DNA of 64,000 nt from Cognataquiflexum aquatile (GCF_003316845.1 NZ_QMIK01000002.1:62001-126000); one strand, 5' to 3'. Positions 43,368-53,206 are shown, counted from the first letter of the stretch. Notes: generated by a model not told the origin, from the letters alone. Made by a program: numbers and translations.

Positions 43368-44303
43368 ATGAAAAATCTTAAAGATTATATTTTGACATAC
43401 CTGAAAGGAATGTCAATGGGAGCGGCTGATGTCGTTCCTGGCGTTTCAGGAGGTTCTATTGCCTTAATTGCAGGAATTTACGAGAGACTCCTCGACAGCA
43501 TCAAGTCTGTGGATAAAACTGCACTTGGGTTACTATTGAAATTTGAGATAAAAAATCTTTGGAATCATATTGATGCCAGTTTCTTGTTTACCCTGTTAGC
43601 CGGGATCATGACAAGTATTTTTTCACTTTCCAAAGTGATTACGTATTTGATGGACTACCATCCAATTCCACTTTGGTCATTCTTTTGTGGTTTGATCATC
43701 ATTTCAGCTATACTTATTCTTAAAGATATTCAACGTTGGACTTTTGGGGTTGTCCTGGCGCTGATTATCGGGACTGTCGTTGCTTATTGGATTACAAGTC
43801 TCCCGCCAACCACCACACCAAACACGCTATGGTTTACATTCGTAGCAGGTGCCATTGCAATTTGTGCTATGATTTTGCCGGGTATCTCAGGAAGCTTTTT
43901 GCTTTTGGTCATGGGGCAATATGAAAGAATAATTGGTGCAGTCAATGAAAAGGACTTTCTTATTATTATCGTTTTTGGATCCGGATGCCTCGTCGGCATT
44001 CTTGCATTCAGTCGAGTAGTTTCCTATTTATTGAAACATTACCATGCTGTCACTATCGGTGTTCTTTCCGGATTTATGGTAGGTTCGCTCAATAAAATCT
44101 GGCCTTGGAAAGAGATCTTATCTTATCAGATTTCGGCCAAAGGTGAACAAATTCCGATGGTAACCAAAAACATTCTTCCTCAAAATTATTTAGAAACCTC
44201 AGGTCAAGAGCCTTTGGTTCTGTATGCCATTCTTGCATTTCTTTTTGGTATCCTGTTGGTATTGGGAATCGAAAGAACTGCCGCATACCTACAGAAAAGA
44301 TGA
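43368..44303 (+). CDS. DUF368 family membrane protein
   Basis: 311 residues with about eight membrane helices. The N-terminal motif GMSMGAADVVPGVSGGSIALIAGIYERLL and its internal echo ICAMILPGISGSFLLLVMGQYERII, two related half-helix motifs, are the hallmark of the DUF368/DUF1361-like transporter family; members have been linked to undecaprenyl phosphate translocation (PopT-type proteins contain DUF368). That role is established knowledge for some members and an inference here. It overlaps aroE by four bases, so the two are co-translated. Confidence 0.88.
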   Translation: MKNLKDYILTYLKGMSMGAADVVPGVSGGSIALIAGIYERLLDSIKSVDKTALGLLLKFEIKNLWNHIDASFLFTLLAGIMTSIFSLSKVITYLMDYHPIPLWSFFCGLIIISAILILKDIQRWTFGVVLALIIGTVVAYWITSLPPTTTPNTLWFTFVAGAIAICAMILPGISGSFLLLVMGQYERIIGAVNEKDFLIIIVFGSGCLVGILAFSRVVSYLLKHYHAVTIGVLSGFMVGSLNKIWPWKEILSYQISAKGEQIPMVTKNILPQNYLETSGQEPLVLYAILAFLFGILLVLGIERTAAYLQKR

Positions 44304-45040
44304 GAAAATTTGGATTGATAGGCTATCCTTTGACCCATTCTTTTTCGAAGAAGTATTTTACTTCCAAATTCGCAAGGGAGGGAATCGTTGACTGTCAATA
44401 CGATTTATATGAAATCCCGGACATTTCCCTTTTTCCCAAAATACTGTCCGAAAATCCTGAACTGGAAGGCATCAATGTCACCATTCCATACAAGGAAAAG
44501 GTTATTCCCTTTCTGGATGAAATGGATCCTGCCTGCCAAAAAATCGGTGCTGTCAATTGTATCCAAAACAAAGAGGGAAAACTCAAAGGATACAATACTG
44601 ACTATTTGGGGTTCAGACAATCTTTGGAATCTTTTCTTGGAAATACCAGGCCCAAAGCATTGGTCTTGGGAACAGGAGGAGCGTCCAAAGCAGTAGTACA
44701 GGCTCTTGCAGATATGGAAATTCCTTTCCAGATGGTTTCCAGAACTCGTTCCGAAAAACATGGATGGATCACTTATCAGGATTTGGAACAGAATCCTGAA
44801 TTCTTGGAAACCCACCATCTCATCATCAATACCACTCCTGTAGGCACGTATCCCAAAACTGAGGAAATGCCCCAAATCAACCCCAACTACATCACCGGGA
44901 TGCATAAAGTATATGATTTGGTGTACAATCCCGAAAAAACATTTTTGATGCGGTCCCTTGAGGCGCGCGGTGCACTGGTAAAAAATGGATTGGAAATGCT
45001 CCAACTTCAGGCCGAGGCTGCCTGGAGAATCTGGAATTGA
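44300..45040 (+). CDS. aroE: Shikimate dehydrogenase
   Basis: 246 residues, slightly short but complete. It reduces 3-dehydroshikimate with NADPH in aromatic amino-acid synthesis. Motifs are LIGYPLTHSFSKKYF (shikimate binding), NVTIPYKEKVIPFLDE with the catalytic lysine, GAVNCIQNK, YNTDYLGF, the NADP loop VLGTGGASKAV, and INTTPVGTYP near residue 175. Overlaps DUF368 by 4 bp; the PLP decarboxylase starts 29 bp after its stop. Confidence 0.94.
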   Translation: MRKFGLIGYPLTHSFSKKYFTSKFAREGIVDCQYDLYEIPDISLFPKILSENPELEGINVTIPYKEKVIPFLDEMDPACQKIGAVNCIQNKEGKLKGYNTDYLGFRQSLESFLGNTRPKALVLGTGGASKAVVQALADMEIPFQMVSRTRSEKHGWITYQDLEQNPEFLETHHLIINTTPVGTYPKTEEMPQINPNYITGMHKVYDLVYNPEKTFLMRSLEARGALVKNGLEMLQLQAEAAWRIWN

Positions 45041-45068
45041 TTTCTTTTCACATTTTAATCTTATTGCC

Positions 45069-46325
45069 ATGTACTGGAAAAAACAATCACACGAACAAAT
45101 CAAAGAAACCATATTCAATGCCCTGGCCCATAATATGGACTACCGAGGCGACCATCCCATTCTCGGAATTCCCGGGACCTATCTGGATACGGCTGAGTTT
45201 TATCCGGATGCGCCTTTCCTGAAGGATGCGCCCTACATGTCAGCCATGGTCCGCAATCCAAACCATATTGGGGTCCATACCTTGAGCGACAAATCCGTTT
45301 TGGAGATTTTTGAGGGAACCCAAAAAATCGAAAAAGACCTGGTCCACTTGGTGGCAGAAGAAATCCTCAATGGTGATCCCAACCAACAGGATGGCTACGT
45401 CGCTACCGGAGGAACAGAGGCCAATATCCAAGCCATGTGGATTTACAGGAATTTTTTCAAAAAAGAATATGATGCCCGTATTGGTGAAATCGGCTTGGTC
45501 TATTCACAGGACTCACACTATTCTATGCCAAAGGGTGCCAACCTGCTCAACCTTACCAGCATCATCTTGGAAGTGGATCCAGAAACCAGGCAGATTACCA
45601 AGGAATCCTTAGAATCCAAAGTGAACGCTGCCATGGAAGAAGGGATCAAATATTTCATCGTCATCGCCAATCTCTCTACCACTATGTTCGGTTCAGTTGA
45701 TGACATCGATATGTTGGGTGAGTTCTTTACGAATATAAATGCTCCTTTCAAAATCCATGTAGATGCGGCTTATGGAGGGTTTATCTACCCTTTTACAAAT
45801 CCGATGAGCAGGTTTACTTTCCAAAATCCCTACATGAATTCAATCACAGCGGATGGGCACAAAATGCTTCAGACTCCTTACGGAACAGGGCTTTTTCTGA
45901 TCCGAAAGGGTTACTTTGACTATGTCAAGACTGAAGAAGCACAATATATCCCCGGAAAGGATTATACCGTCAGTGGCAGCAGGTCCGGCGCCAATGCCAT
46001 ATCCATGTGGATGATCCTACAGATTCACGGATCGGAAGGATGGAAATATAAAATGGAGACACTCTGTGACCACACAGAGCGGATCTGCAAGCGCCTTGAA
46101 AGGATGGGCGTGGAATTTTTCAGAAATCCTTACCTGAATATCATTGCAATAAAAGCCAAATACCTGTCCAAAGAATTGGCATACAAGTATTACCTCGTGG
46201 CCAATTCCTATGAATTTGAACCGGAATGGTACAAAATTGTCATCATGCCCCACGTCAAACCGGGTACGATAGATAGCTTTCTGATAGAACTCGAAGGGGA
46301 ACTCCAATCTAACTTACGGAAATAA
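45069..46325 (+). CDS. Group II PLP-dependent amino-acid decarboxylase
   Basis: 418 residues from the ATG at 45069 (MYWKKQSHEQ); the longer frame reads back into aroE. It belongs to the aspartate/glutamate/aromatic decarboxylase fold. Evidence: GYVATGGTEANIQAM, VYSQDSHYSMPKGAN, HVDAAYGGFIYPF with the cofactor aspartate, the PLP lysine in SITADGHKMLQTPYG, and SGSRSGANAISMW. The substrate could be aspartate, glutamate, cysteate/cysteine sulfinate or an aromatic amino acid; I cannot tell. The comA gene 1.7 kb upstream in the same run raises the possibility of a sulfonated substrate. Confidence 0.87.
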   Translation: MYWKKQSHEQIKETIFNALAHNMDYRGDHPILGIPGTYLDTAEFYPDAPFLKDAPYMSAMVRNPNHIGVHTLSDKSVLEIFEGTQKIEKDLVHLVAEEILNGDPNQQDGYVATGGTEANIQAMWIYRNFFKKEYDARIGEIGLVYSQDSHYSMPKGANLLNLTSIILEVDPETRQITKESLESKVNAAMEEGIKYFIVIANLSTTMFGSVDDIDMLGEFFTNINAPFKIHVDAAYGGFIYPFTNPMSRFTFQNPYMNSITADGHKMLQTPYGTGLFLIRKGYFDYVKTEEAQYIPGKDYTVSGSRSGANAISMWMILQIHGSEGWKYKMETLCDHTERICKRLERMGVEFFRNPYLNIIAIKAKYLSKELAYKYYLVANSYEFEPEWYKIVIMPHVKPGTIDSFLIELEGELQSNLRK

Positions 46326-46335
46326 GTACCTTCTC

Positions 46336-46374
46336 AAAAAAGCCAATGACTAAAGCCATTGACTTTTTTTTATT
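46336..46374 (+). terminator. Terminator after the decarboxylase gene
   Basis: Arms at 46336-46348 and 46357-46369 pair with one internal mismatch; a T-run follows. The remaining ~270 bp up to mscS are AT-rich, with no reading frame or repeat that I can support. Confidence 0.75.
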
Positions 46375-46643
46375 TTAAATATTCAAAGTTGGAATTTGAA
46401 GGAGAGACCCTACCGATAAATCTCTTTTCTAAATGCGTAAATAAATCAAACCAAAAACGAGCCATTTCCATTTTTTGCCAAGGTTAGATACTCGAAAGAG
46501 AATGGTTTTATATTTTCAAGAAAAACATATTTTTTCACAAAATTTTGTTGGATATACTATAATTGTCTTTAAAAAATTTCACCTACTTTTTCTATTTTTA
46601 TAGAATATAAATTCTTTTAAAACTTTATTTAAAAAAACATTCT

Positions 46644-47453
46644 ATGGAAGAGGTAACCACATACACATCAAAATTTATGGAATGGGTCTATGTTTTCGGC
46701 CCAAAATTATTAGGCGCACTTGCCGTTTTCATTGTCGGTCTTTATGTGGTCAACTTCATTTCGAAGCTTGTTTCCAAAGCACTCAACAAAAGAGGAATTG
46801 ACGTTTCCCTGCAATCCTTTTTAGGAAGTCTTGTCAGTGGAGGCCTGAAAGTCCTTTTATTGATATCTGTCGCCGGGATGCTCGGAATTCAGACCACCTC
46901 CTTCGTGGCAGTCGTGGGTGCTTTGGGTTTGGCGGTGGGTTTGGCCTTGCAGGGTTCCCTTGCCAATTTTGCAGGCGGTGTTTTGCTATTGGTATTCAAA
47001 CCGTTTAAAATCGGTGACCTCATCGAATCCAACGGTCAGACCGGAGTAGTCACCGAAATCCAGATATTCAATACCATTCTCCTGACTGCAGAAAACAAAA
47101 CAGTCATCCTTGCCAACGGTGCGGTATCGAACAGCACGATTGTGAATTACTCCCGTCATGGCAATCTCCGCGTGGATATCAGCATGGCTGTAGCACCGGA
47201 CAGTGACGTCCCCAAAGCAAAAAGTGTGGCTTTAGACATTCTCAAGAATCATGAATTTGTATTGGAAGAACCCGCCCCATCGGTCAATGTGTTGAAAGTT
47301 GGAGACGGGATGGTGACTCTTGCCATACGTCCTTATGCCAGTCCGGCACATTATTGGGATGTTTTCTTTTCCGTTCAGGAACAAATAAGAACTGCTTTTG
47401 ACCAAAATAACATTTCAGGTCCAACTCCGACTAGGGTCATCATCAATAAATAG
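46644..47453 (+). CDS. mscS: Small-conductance mechanosensitive channel
   Basis: 269 residues, MscS core architecture. Three membrane helices occur in the first 100 residues; the pore helix reads AVVGALGLAVGLALQGSLANFAGGVLLLVF with the Gly/Ala pattern that packs the gate. The beta domain follows at KPFKIGDLIESNGQTGVV and ANGAVSNSTIVNYSRHGNLRVDI, and the C-terminal alpha/beta domain ends with GPTPTRVIIN. It releases solutes from the inner membrane on hypo-osmotic shock. Preceded by a long AT-rich leader; monocistronic. Confidence 0.94.
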   Translation: MEEVTTYTSKFMEWVYVFGPKLLGALAVFIVGLYVVNFISKLVSKALNKRGIDVSLQSFLGSLVSGGLKVLLLISVAGMLGIQTTSFVAVVGALGLAVGLALQGSLANFAGGVLLLVFKPFKIGDLIESNGQTGVVTEIQIFNTILLTAENKTVILANGAVSNSTIVNYSRHGNLRVDISMAVAPDSDVPKAKSVALDILKNHEFVLEEPAPSVNVLKVGDGMVTLAIRPYASPAHYWDVFFSVQEQIRTAFDQNNISGPTPTRVIINK

Positions 47454-47549
47454 AATATGAAATCCAAACTGCCATGAAAGCGTGATTAACATTGAGTTGC
47501 AGGACGAATACAAAAAACTACCTAGGCGTAAAATCTTGAAAATAAATAC

Positions 47550-47577
47550 TTTGAAAAGGTAAAAAATCGTAAGTTTG
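47550..47577 (+). promoter_or_regulatory. Predicted Bacteroidota promoter for the small lipoprotein gene
   Basis: TTTG at 47550-47553, 16-bp spacer, perfect TAnnTTTG (TAAGTTTG) at 47570-47577. It leaves a leader of about 50 nt before the ATG at 47635. Confidence 0.5.
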
Positions 47578-47634
47578 ATTTGGCTTTTAATTTAAGAGCC
47601 TAAAAAAAATCACCAACAACAAAAAAGTAAAACT

Positions 47635-47853
47635 ATGAAATTGTTAAAAAAATTGAAATCAAGTACACTATTGGTGTTGGCCTTTGGCTTCCTGTTTGCT
47701 GCATCTGTTAGTTCTTGCGGAGGCAAAAAAGAAGGTGAAGAGTCAACTGAACAAGTAGAAGGTACTGAAGAAGCAGAGCATCCAACTGAAGGTGCTGAAC
47801 ATCCAACCGACTCTACTTCTGAGCATCCTGCAGATACCACTGCTACAAATTAA
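47635..47853 (+). CDS. Small acidic lipoprotein with EHPT repeats
   Basis: 72 residues. A lipoprotein signal peptide ends in a lipobox at VSSC (Cys28). The mature part is only 45 residues long, almost all Glu, Thr, Gly, Ser, and contains three imperfect EHPT units (EAEHPTEGAEHPTDSTSEHPADTT). It is likely disordered and membrane-anchored. It has its own promoter box and a strong terminator, so it appears to be a deliberately expressed gene. The function is unknown; low complexity makes homology unreliable. Confidence 0.75.
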   Translation: MKLLKKLKSSTLLVLAFGFLFAASVSSCGGKKEGEESTEQVEGTEEAEHPTEGAEHPTDSTSEHPADTTATN

Positions 47854-47881
47854 TTTCAATCAGTTTTTATTTTTTTTGAAA

Positions 47882-47937
47882 AAGTGTCTGAAAAGCGGAT
47901 TTCGAGATCCGGATTTTCAGACACTTCTGTTTTTTTG
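47882..47937 (+). terminator. Strong terminator after the small lipoprotein gene
   Basis: A perfect 13-bp stem (47882-47894 with 47914-47926) is extended by an inner CGGAT/ATCCG stem with a UUCG-containing apex, followed by a T7 run. Confidence 0.93.
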
Positions 47938-47986
47938 AGATATCTTAATCTAGGTTTTGGACGGCAAATCATCATCTTATTTCTCC

Positions 47987-48076
47987 CGCTGATTTAGCAG
48001 AATACCACAGAAGTAATTGACAGATTAGGTGATAATTTAGACAGAAAATAATCCCCACCAATCTGCGCAGTCTGCG
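47987..48076. repeat. Inverted CGCAGA element, copy 2 (decayed left arm)
   Basis: Left arm units CGCTGA (47987), AGCAGA (47996) and CACAGA (48006) have the same 9,10 spacing as copy 1. The right arm keeps TCTGCG at 48062 and 48071. Confidence 0.7.
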
Positions 48077-48112
48077 GGTTATTAAAATTTTCCTACTGCT
48101 GATTTCGTGGAC

Positions 48113-49459
48113 CTATTCCGCTTTCCTGTTGAAAGAAAAAATGGTTTCAGGAAAAGCTGGTTCACCATCAATCTCCATAATGGGATAAGCCATAAAGTTG
48201 ATCGGGCCTCCTTTCGGACCAGGGCTTACTTTGAGGTCACGGCCCTGACTGAACTCAATCCTGTTGGCGGGATGTCTTCCAAAATAATACGTCGCTAATG
48301 CTGTATACTTGTTACCCTCGCTGATATCAACAGGCCACCACTTTCCTTCTGCATAGAATTCGGCCCAACAATGGTACCCGTCTATGCCTCCTTCGTCTCT
48401 GTCAGAAGGAATCGAAGCTCCAATGGAAAACCTCGCCGGAATATCAATAGACCTTGCCAAGGAAATGAAAAACGAATGGAACTCGGTACAGTTACCCGTC
48501 TTGGAATCACAGGCATAATTAGAATCCCCACGGCCATACTTCCCGAATTTCATATACCTCATGTTGTCTATTATATAATCATACAGTGCCCTGGCTTGGA
48601 CGAGTTTGTTGTCCTTTTCCTTGCCTTTGATGGCTTCTTTGGCGATTTCTTCAAATCTTCCGCCTATTGGCATGAGAAGATTTGAAAGTAGGTATTTCTC
48701 ATCTATTGGTCCCACAGCCTCATACGGGCCTTTTTCCTTCCGTTCTACTTGATACGTAATGTCTATTTCTTTGCCGCTATCTTCGGGGCCGAGTTCGAGG
48801 TAAAGAACTGTATTGTCAAAATCCTGTTCATTCAACATCTGATGCTTACCTGGAAGAGACATATTGGTGACCTCCACAGTTTGAAAATTATCGCTTTTGG
48901 CAATTGGAATCCACATTTTGGCAGTTCCACTGATCTTGGGAAGTTTGGAATAATAGTGGAAATCAAATTCATCCTGCCCTTCCACCACGCCAAGCAAGTC
49001 CGTGGATGCGGTTTCAACCGGGACGCGGCGCCAGGTTTTATCCACAACCTGCTTCCAGGTGTAGAAAGGTTTACCGTTCAGTTTGTGAAGCGAAGTTTCA
49101 GTGACCTTCATATTGCCCGGTTCACCTTCCATAAAAAAATCCACGTCGTACACATCACCTTTTTCATCAGCCAAATCCACACAGGCAAAATGCTTCTTTG
49201 GTCCAAGGTTGGAAAGGTATTCGGTGTGTACTCGGACGAGTTTCAACCTGAAATTTCCCCTTTCGTCGTTGACATGAAAGTACCCGTCACTTGTCGCTGT
49301 CTCGGCGGCTATATAAGCTTTGATGCCGGCTTCAATTTCGGCGATGGATACTTTTTTAGGCTTTGGCTGTTCTTCCTGTTCAACTTTGGTTTCGTTTGGG
49401 GATTGGCAGGACACACCCAAAAGGAGCAATCCAAATAAAATAATAAATCGGCTTCTCAT
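48113..49459 (-). CDS. Transglutaminase-like lipoprotein
   Basis: 448 residues from the ATG at 49459, which gives a lipoprotein signal peptide with lipobox LGVSC (Cys18); the longer frame adds 24 residues. A charged linker (NETKVEQEEQPKPKK) precedes an uncharacterised N-terminal half. The C-terminal domain (about residues 285-400) is a transglutaminase-like cysteine-protease fold with the triad visible as Cys in SKTGNCTEFHSFFISLARS, His in GYHCWAEFYAEGKWWPVD and the following Asp. It may act as a protease or crosslinker in the periplasm; substrate unknown. Confidence 0.85.
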   Translation of the reverse strand: MRSRFIILFGLLLLGVSCQSPNETKVEQEEQPKPKKVSIAEIEAGIKAYIAAETATSDGYFHVNDERGNFRLKLVRVHTEYLSNLGPKKHFACVDLADEKGDVYDVDFFMEGEPGNMKVTETSLHKLNGKPFYTWKQVVDKTWRRVPVETASTDLLGVVEGQDEFDFHYYSKLPKISGTAKMWIPIAKSDNFQTVEVTNMSLPGKHQMLNEQDFDNTVLYLELGPEDSGKEIDITYQVERKEKGPYEAVGPIDEKYLLSNLLMPIGGRFEEIAKEAIKGKEKDNKLVQARALYDYIIDNMRYMKFGKYGRGDSNYACDSKTGNCTEFHSFFISLARSIDIPARFSIGASIPSDRDEGGIDGYHCWAEFYAEGKWWPVDISEGNKYTALATYYFGRHPANRIEFSQGRDLKVSPGPKGGPINFMAYPIMEIDGEPAFPETIFSFNRKAE

Positions 49460-49699
49460 CTTTGGACTTGGTATTGGTGATTGGTTGATCGGGTTATGGA
49501 TTTCTGGAAATCGGAGCTTTACCTTGCCCAAATATACAATTTATCTAAAGAAGGGGATTCCAAATAAATACCTAAAATCGAACAGTTACTTTAGCGTTTT
49601 TTTTAAAGCATCTTTTTATCCATTTGCATAATCTGCTACAAAAATGAATTGAATGTTTTTTAGATTGTGGGAATGTTATTCCAAATTTATTTTACCATT

Positions 49700-50647
49700 A
49701 TGGCCAAATCCATCTATCTCCTTTTTCTATTGATTATTCAGAACTTGGGCGGTATGCCGGACAATAAATTGGCAGAAAAGGAATTATCCTCCACCAGACC
49801 CAAAGTCGCTTTTACATTTGACGATGGGTCGACCCGTGACATGCCCAATTATTCCCTTGAAGAATGGAACGAAATGATCCTCTCCAACCTCAGAAAGCAC
49901 GATGCCAAAGCGGTCCTATTTGCCAATGTTGGTCCATTACAGAATGAAAAAGGGAAATATGTACTTTCATCTTGGGACAAAGCAGGCCACAAAATCGCAA
50001 ACCATACCTACACCCATCCGAGATTCAGTGACCCAAAGACAACTTTGGAAATGTTCAAGACTGAATTGCTCCGCAACGATTCTGTCATCCGCTCTTACCC
50101 TAATTTTTATCAATATTTCAGATTTCCTTACCTCAAGGAAGGTGAAACCAAAGAGAAAGTGGAAGGATTCAGGGCTTTTCTAAAGGAAAAAGGCTACAAA
50201 AACGGACACGTCACCATCGACGCTTCAGACTGGTATATTGCCAGCCGCCTAGTCGAAAGACTCACAGAAAACCCACAGGCTGACGTCAGCGGGTTCAGGG
50301 ATTTTTATATCGAACACATGTATGACCGTGCTGTATTTTATGACGGATTGGCTGATGAATTGACGGGAAGGAAAATCCACCACACTATCCTGCTTCACCA
50401 CAACCTCGCTGCGGCGATGTTTCTTGATGACCTGATCGCACATTTCAAAGAAAAAGGATGGGAAATCATCGATGCAGATGAAGCTTTCAAAGACCCGGTT
50501 TTCAATGAAGTCCCCACCGTTGTTCCTGCAGGGGAAAGTCTGATTTGGGCACTCGCCAAGCAAAGCGGCAAGTATGAAAAAGACCTCCGCTACCCGGCCG
50601 AAAACGGCGACTACCTCAAAGCAAAAATGGATAGCCTCGGATTATAA
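49700..50647 (+). CDS. Polysaccharide deacetylase family protein, exported
   Basis: 315 residues from the ATG at 49700 (MAKSIYLLFLLIIQNLGG); an upstream GTG at 49667 adds 11 residues. The N-terminus is a signal peptide or anchor. A NodB-homology carbohydrate esterase 4 domain follows: catalytic-base motif AFTFDDGSTRD, metal-binding HTYTHPRFSDP, and RFPYLKEG. The C-terminal part has LLHHNLAAAMFLDDLIAHFK. It likely removes acetyl groups from a cell-surface or extracellular polysaccharide; which one is unknown. Monocistronic. Confidence 0.85.
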   Translation: MAKSIYLLFLLIIQNLGGMPDNKLAEKELSSTRPKVAFTFDDGSTRDMPNYSLEEWNEMILSNLRKHDAKAVLFANVGPLQNEKGKYVLSSWDKAGHKIANHTYTHPRFSDPKTTLEMFKTELLRNDSVIRSYPNFYQYFRFPYLKEGETKEKVEGFRAFLKEKGYKNGHVTIDASDWYIASRLVERLTENPQADVSGFRDFYIEHMYDRAVFYDGLADELTGRKIHHTILLHHNLAAAMFLDDLIAHFKEKGWEIIDADEAFKDPVFNEVPTVVPAGESLIWALAKQSGKYEKDLRYPAENGDYLKAKMDSLGL

Positions 50648-50676
50648 AATTTCAAAAAAACCTAACCTATCACACA

Positions 50677-50844
50677 ATGGTATCGCAGGAAAATTTTGAC
50701 AAGTTGAGAATCGAACTCTCTGTCAAAGCGAAAAATGAACTGAATTTTACTTTGGCGGCAAGCATTATCTGGCTGGCGATTGCATATGTGTGGAGCAATG
50801 AGCATCCTCTTATTGATTCTTACTATTTTCCTTTTCGTAGGTAG
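50677..50844 (+). pseudogene. Truncated membrane-protein gene remnant
   Basis: An ATG frame of 55 codons encodes MVSQENFDKLRIELSVKAKN and then one membrane helix (FTLAASIIWLAIAYVW), after which the sequence changes character and stops. The N-terminal 40 residues look like the start of a longer Bacteroidota integral membrane protein (I am reminded of the DUF7010 family), while the rest of such a protein is missing. A second short frame with hydrophobic codons (MSILLLILTIFLFVG) begins inside it at 50791 in another frame. I infer a decayed gene; a genuine micropeptide is possible. Confidence 0.45.
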
Positions 50845-50867
50845 CAATTCAAAACCAGTCAATAACA

Positions 50868-51314
50868 TTGAAAACTGATCTGAAATCAATTGTTGAGGGA
50901 TTTGAAAATTCGAATCTTCCCAAAGAAAAATGGACACATGAAGCACACCTTGCGGTCGGCACATGGTATGTCAAAAAGTACAATTTTCATGACGCTATCA
51001 TCAGGATGCGGATGGGGATAATTTTACTAAATGATTTTCATGGGACTGCCAATACCCAAAACTCCGGCTACCATGAGACGCTAACGGTCTTTTGGGCAAA
51101 GGTAATCCACTTCCATCAGGAGTTTAGTGAGGGATTTTTTGCTGAAGAATTGGTAGCAGAATTTCTGAAATCACCTTTGGCATCTAGGGAACTGCCTTTT
51201 CAATTTTATAACAGGGAGGCAATCCTAAGTACATCTCACAGAGCGTTCTTCCATGAGCCTAGATTAAAGAAGTTGGACTTTCCGACCATCAGAGATCTCT
51301 TTAAAAATGGCTGA
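50868..51314 (+). CDS. Uncharacterised conserved protein
   Basis: 148 residues. The start is TTG at 50868; no in-frame ATG occurs before the conserved-looking part WTHEAHLAVGTWYVKKYN. Further segments with invariant-looking His, Trp and Tyr are NSGYHETLTVFWAKVIHFH and LPFQFYNREAILSTSHRAFFHEPR. Two His clusters could bind a metal ion. No known domain is recognised. It follows the truncated membrane-protein remnant by 23 bp and has no other linked gene, so context gives no hint. Cytoplasmic by lack of signal. Confidence 0.68.
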   Translation: MKTDLKSIVEGFENSNLPKEKWTHEAHLAVGTWYVKKYNFHDAIIRMRMGIILLNDFHGTANTQNSGYHETLTVFWAKVIHFHQEFSEGFFAEELVAEFLKSPLASRELPFQFYNREAILSTSHRAFFHEPRLKKLDFPTIRDLFKNG

Positions 51315-51348
51315 TTTCCATTCCTGCTTAAAAATTTTTTTATTCTCT

Positions 51349-51467
51349 TGCAGAGTTTAGCAGACTTTTTCTTTGGAAAAATTATTGAAGCTAGATTAAA
51401 TTGGTTTGAATCCTATTTTGGTTTTGCTACTGACAAAAACCTTCTGCGGAGGTCTGTGAGATCTGCG
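51349..51467. repeat. Inverted CGCAGA element, copy 3
   Basis: Left units TGCAGA (51349) and AGCAGA (51359) are 10 bp apart; right units TCTGCG (51443), TCTGTG (51453) and TCTGCG (51462) have 10,9 spacing as in copy 1. The spacer is about 80 bp. Confidence 0.68.
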
Positions 51468-51483
51468 GGAAAATATTTTTCAC

Positions 51484-51513
51484 AAAAAAAAGCGGCAGGA
51501 AAAACCCACCGCT
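51484..51513 (-). terminator. Terminator after guaB
   Basis: On the minus strand a 9-bp stem with two wobbles (51505-51513 with 51491-51499) closes a 5-nt loop and is followed by T7. It lies 22 bp past the guaB stop. Confidence 0.88.
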
Positions 51514-51535
51514 CCATATCCTTATTGTTAATTGA

Positions 51536-53035
<1,500 letters not shown>

Positions 53036-53047
53036 CTATTTGCCCGT

Positions 53048-53080
53048 CAAAGATAAGAACATTTTCAGTTGTCCATCAAA
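53048..53080 (-). promoter_or_regulatory. Predicted Bacteroidota promoter for guaB
   Basis: On the minus strand TTTG (53080-53077), a 21-bp spacer and a perfect TAnnTTTG (TATCTTTG at 53055-53048), 33 bp before the ATG. Confidence 0.4.
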
Positions 53081-53103
53081 TCGGTTTGAAAATAAATTAA
53101 TTG

Positions 53104-53180
53104 AGAGATGTGAGACGTGAGATATGAGATGGGAGACTTAAGATTCAAGACGCAAGACACAAGATTCAAGACTTGGATCA
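53104..53180. repeat. Heptameric tandem repeat, eleven units
   Basis: Eleven 7-bp units in strict register. Ten follow the pattern nRAGAYn (AGAGATG, TGAGACG, TGAGATA, TGAGATG, GGAGACT, TAAGATT, CAAGACG, CAAGACA, CAAGATT, CAAGACT), then TGGATCA. It lies in the 412-bp gap upstream of guaB. Confidence 0.85.
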
Positions 53181-53206
53181 CATATATGAGAAAGGAGTTC
53201 CCTTTT

